Shown here piece by piece: positions 62,417 to 64,000 of a stretch of 64,000 nucleotides of DNA (positions are counted from its first letter, which is position 1; each line of letters starts with the position of its first letter). The stretch is from assembly GCA_028285595.1 (NCBI GenBank), contig JANQOW010000153.1, positions 19,666 through 83,665 of the forward strand. The letters run 5' to 3'. Both the position numbers and the translations under genes were made by a program. This DNA comes from Hyphomicrobiales bacterium (GTDB taxonomy: Bacteria > Pseudomonadota > Alphaproteobacteria > Rhizobiales > CAJQND01). A model generated the notes under the pieces. The model did not search any database and had not been told where the DNA came from. It was given only the letters and a program-made list of their open reading frames with translations.

Positions 62417-63666
62417 ATGTCCGGCCCGGAAACCATCACCTTCGGTTGCAGGCTCAACACGTTTGAGTCTGAACTCATCCGTGCGCGCGCATCCGAGGCC
62501 GGCGCCGATGATGTTGTGGTCTTCAACACCTGCGCCGTGACGGGAGAGGCGGTTCGCCAGGCCAGGCAGGCCATTCGTAAGGCGCGCCGCGAACGCCCCG
62601 ATGCGCGCATCGTTGTGACCGGGTGCGCTGCGCAGGTGGACGCTGAGGTTTTTGCAGCGATGCCTGAGGTAGACGCCGTGCTCGGCAACGAAGAAAAGTT
62701 CCAGGCCGAGAGTTACCGACCGCAAGCGGATGGCTCGAAAACCAAGGTTGGGGACATCATGGCCGTCCGCCGCGCCGCACCGGGTCTGGTGACCGGTTAC
62801 GCGGAACGCACGCGGGCGTTTGTGCAAGTCCAGAACGGTTGCGATCATCGCTGCACCTTCTGCATCATTCCCTATGGACGCGGGAATTCCCGCTCGGTGG
62901 CGCCTGATCATGTGATCACTCAAGTGCGCACGCTTGTGGACCAAGGATATGCGGAGATCGTGTTGACTGGTGTCGACATCACATCTTATGGGCCTGATCT
63001 CGGCCCCGACTACAGTCTTGGCAGGCTTGTGCTGCGGATCCTGAAAGAGGTTCCGGAGCTGCGGCGGCTGCGTTTGTCGTCGATTGATTCCGTAGAGGCT
63101 GATGAGGCGTTGTTGCGGGCGCTGGCGGAGGAAGAGCGCCTGATGCCGCAGCTGCACCTGTCGCTTCAGGCAGGCGACAATATGATCTTAAAGCGCATGA
63201 AGCGGCGCCACAGCCGGGAAGATGCCATCCGGTTCTGTGACGAGGCGCGCCGGCTGAGGCCGGATGTGGTGTTCGGCGCGGATATCATTGCCGGTTTCCC
63301 AACGGAAACCGAGGCGATGTTTGAGAATTCGCTGCGTTTGGTGGAAGACTGCCAGATTGTGCAGCAGCTCCATGTGTTTCCGTTTTCGGCGCGGCCCGGT
63401 ACGCCCGCTGCGCGCATGCCTCAGCTTGAAGCCGGTTTGAAAAAAGAACGTGCTGCGCGGTTGCGCACGGCCGGTGAACAGCTTCAAGGCGCCTGGCTTG
63501 AAGGCCAAATCGGTGCCACCAAACCAGTTTTGGTGGAAACGGGCACGATGGGCCGCACCGAACAGCATGCGCGGGTGGCGTTGGCGACGGATGCTGTTGT
63601 TGGCAAGATCGTTGACGTGGCTTTGACCGGAAGGTCTGGCGCGAGCTTGAGCGGGCATCTGGCGGC

Positions 63667-63670
<4 letters not shown>
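62417..63670 (+). CDS. mtaB: tRNA t6A37 methylthiotransferase MtaB
   Basis: Radical-SAM enzyme (417 residues) that adds a methylthio group to t6A37 of tRNAs reading ANN codons. N-terminal cluster domain: FGCRLNTFESE, VVFNTCAVTGEAVRQARQA, VVTGCAAQ. Radical-SAM motif CDHRCTFCIIPYGRG (C-x3-C-x2-C, ~145). A TRAM-like tail ends the protein. It lacks the extra features that would suggest MiaB or RimO. The ATG at 62417 follows AGGA. Its stop overlaps the ftsY ATG (ATGA). Confidence 0.93.

Positions 63671-64000
<330 letters not shown>

Overview
The window is a chromosomal segment of an alphaproteobacterium, most likely of the order Hyphomicrobiales (Rhizobiales). I infer this from gene content and order alone: motB-motC-fliK, flaF-flbT, a DUF1217 gene ahead of flgF, an FtcR/Rem-type flagellar regulator, a perfect CtrA-type site, and an origin-like region beside hemE followed by rho, mnmE, mnmG, rsmG, parA and parB. 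I see no insertion sequence, prophage, CRISPR array, rRNA or recognisable tRNA.

Region 1 (1-36 kb) is a nearly complete flagellar supercluster flanked by c-di-GMP genes (a PilZ protein and a GGDEF diguanylate cyclase). It is arranged in five transcription blocks. Block 1 (+): flgB-flgC-fliE-flgG-flgA-flgI-motE-flgH-fliL-fliP, then flagellin fliC with its own intrinsic terminator. Block 2 (-): a small gene, fliF, a FliH-like gene, motB, motC, fliK and a lytic transglycosylase. Block 3 (-): motA-fliM-fliN-fliG-flhB. Block 4 (+): DUF1217 gene-flgF-fliI. Block 5 (-): flgE-flgK-flgL-flaF-flbT-flgD-fliQ-flhA-fliR and four small genes that probably fill FliJ, FlgJ, FlgN and FliL-like roles. The regulator ftcR sits at the end, with a CtrA-type site upstream. 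Chemotaxis genes and visNR are not in the window.

Region 2 (36-39.2 kb) is an accessory stretch of small uncharacterised genes: two membrane proteins, a stand-alone receiver protein, two tiny overlapping genes, and a small anchored protein with a terminator on its strand downstream.

Region 3 (39.2-53.4 kb) is the replication-origin neighbourhood. dnaQ, coaE, maf and ppsR read away from an AT-rich intergenic region with several DnaA-box-like sequences (putative oriC). On the other side hemE, hemJ, rho, mnmE, mnmG, rsmG, parA and parB read away from it; a DUF255 gene between rho and mnmE reads toward the origin. Two perfect 16-bp parS sites lie here, one before mnmG and one inside the start of rsmG.

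Region 4 (53.4-64 kb) is housekeeping: holA, lptE and leuS (-), a YggS-family PLP protein, an L,D-transpeptidase, an OmpR-type response regulator, a cyclic-nucleotide-binding-domain protein, xthA, dapF, mtaB, and the 5' end of ftsY. ftsY runs off the window inside a long hexanucleotide repeat coding for Pro-Glu.
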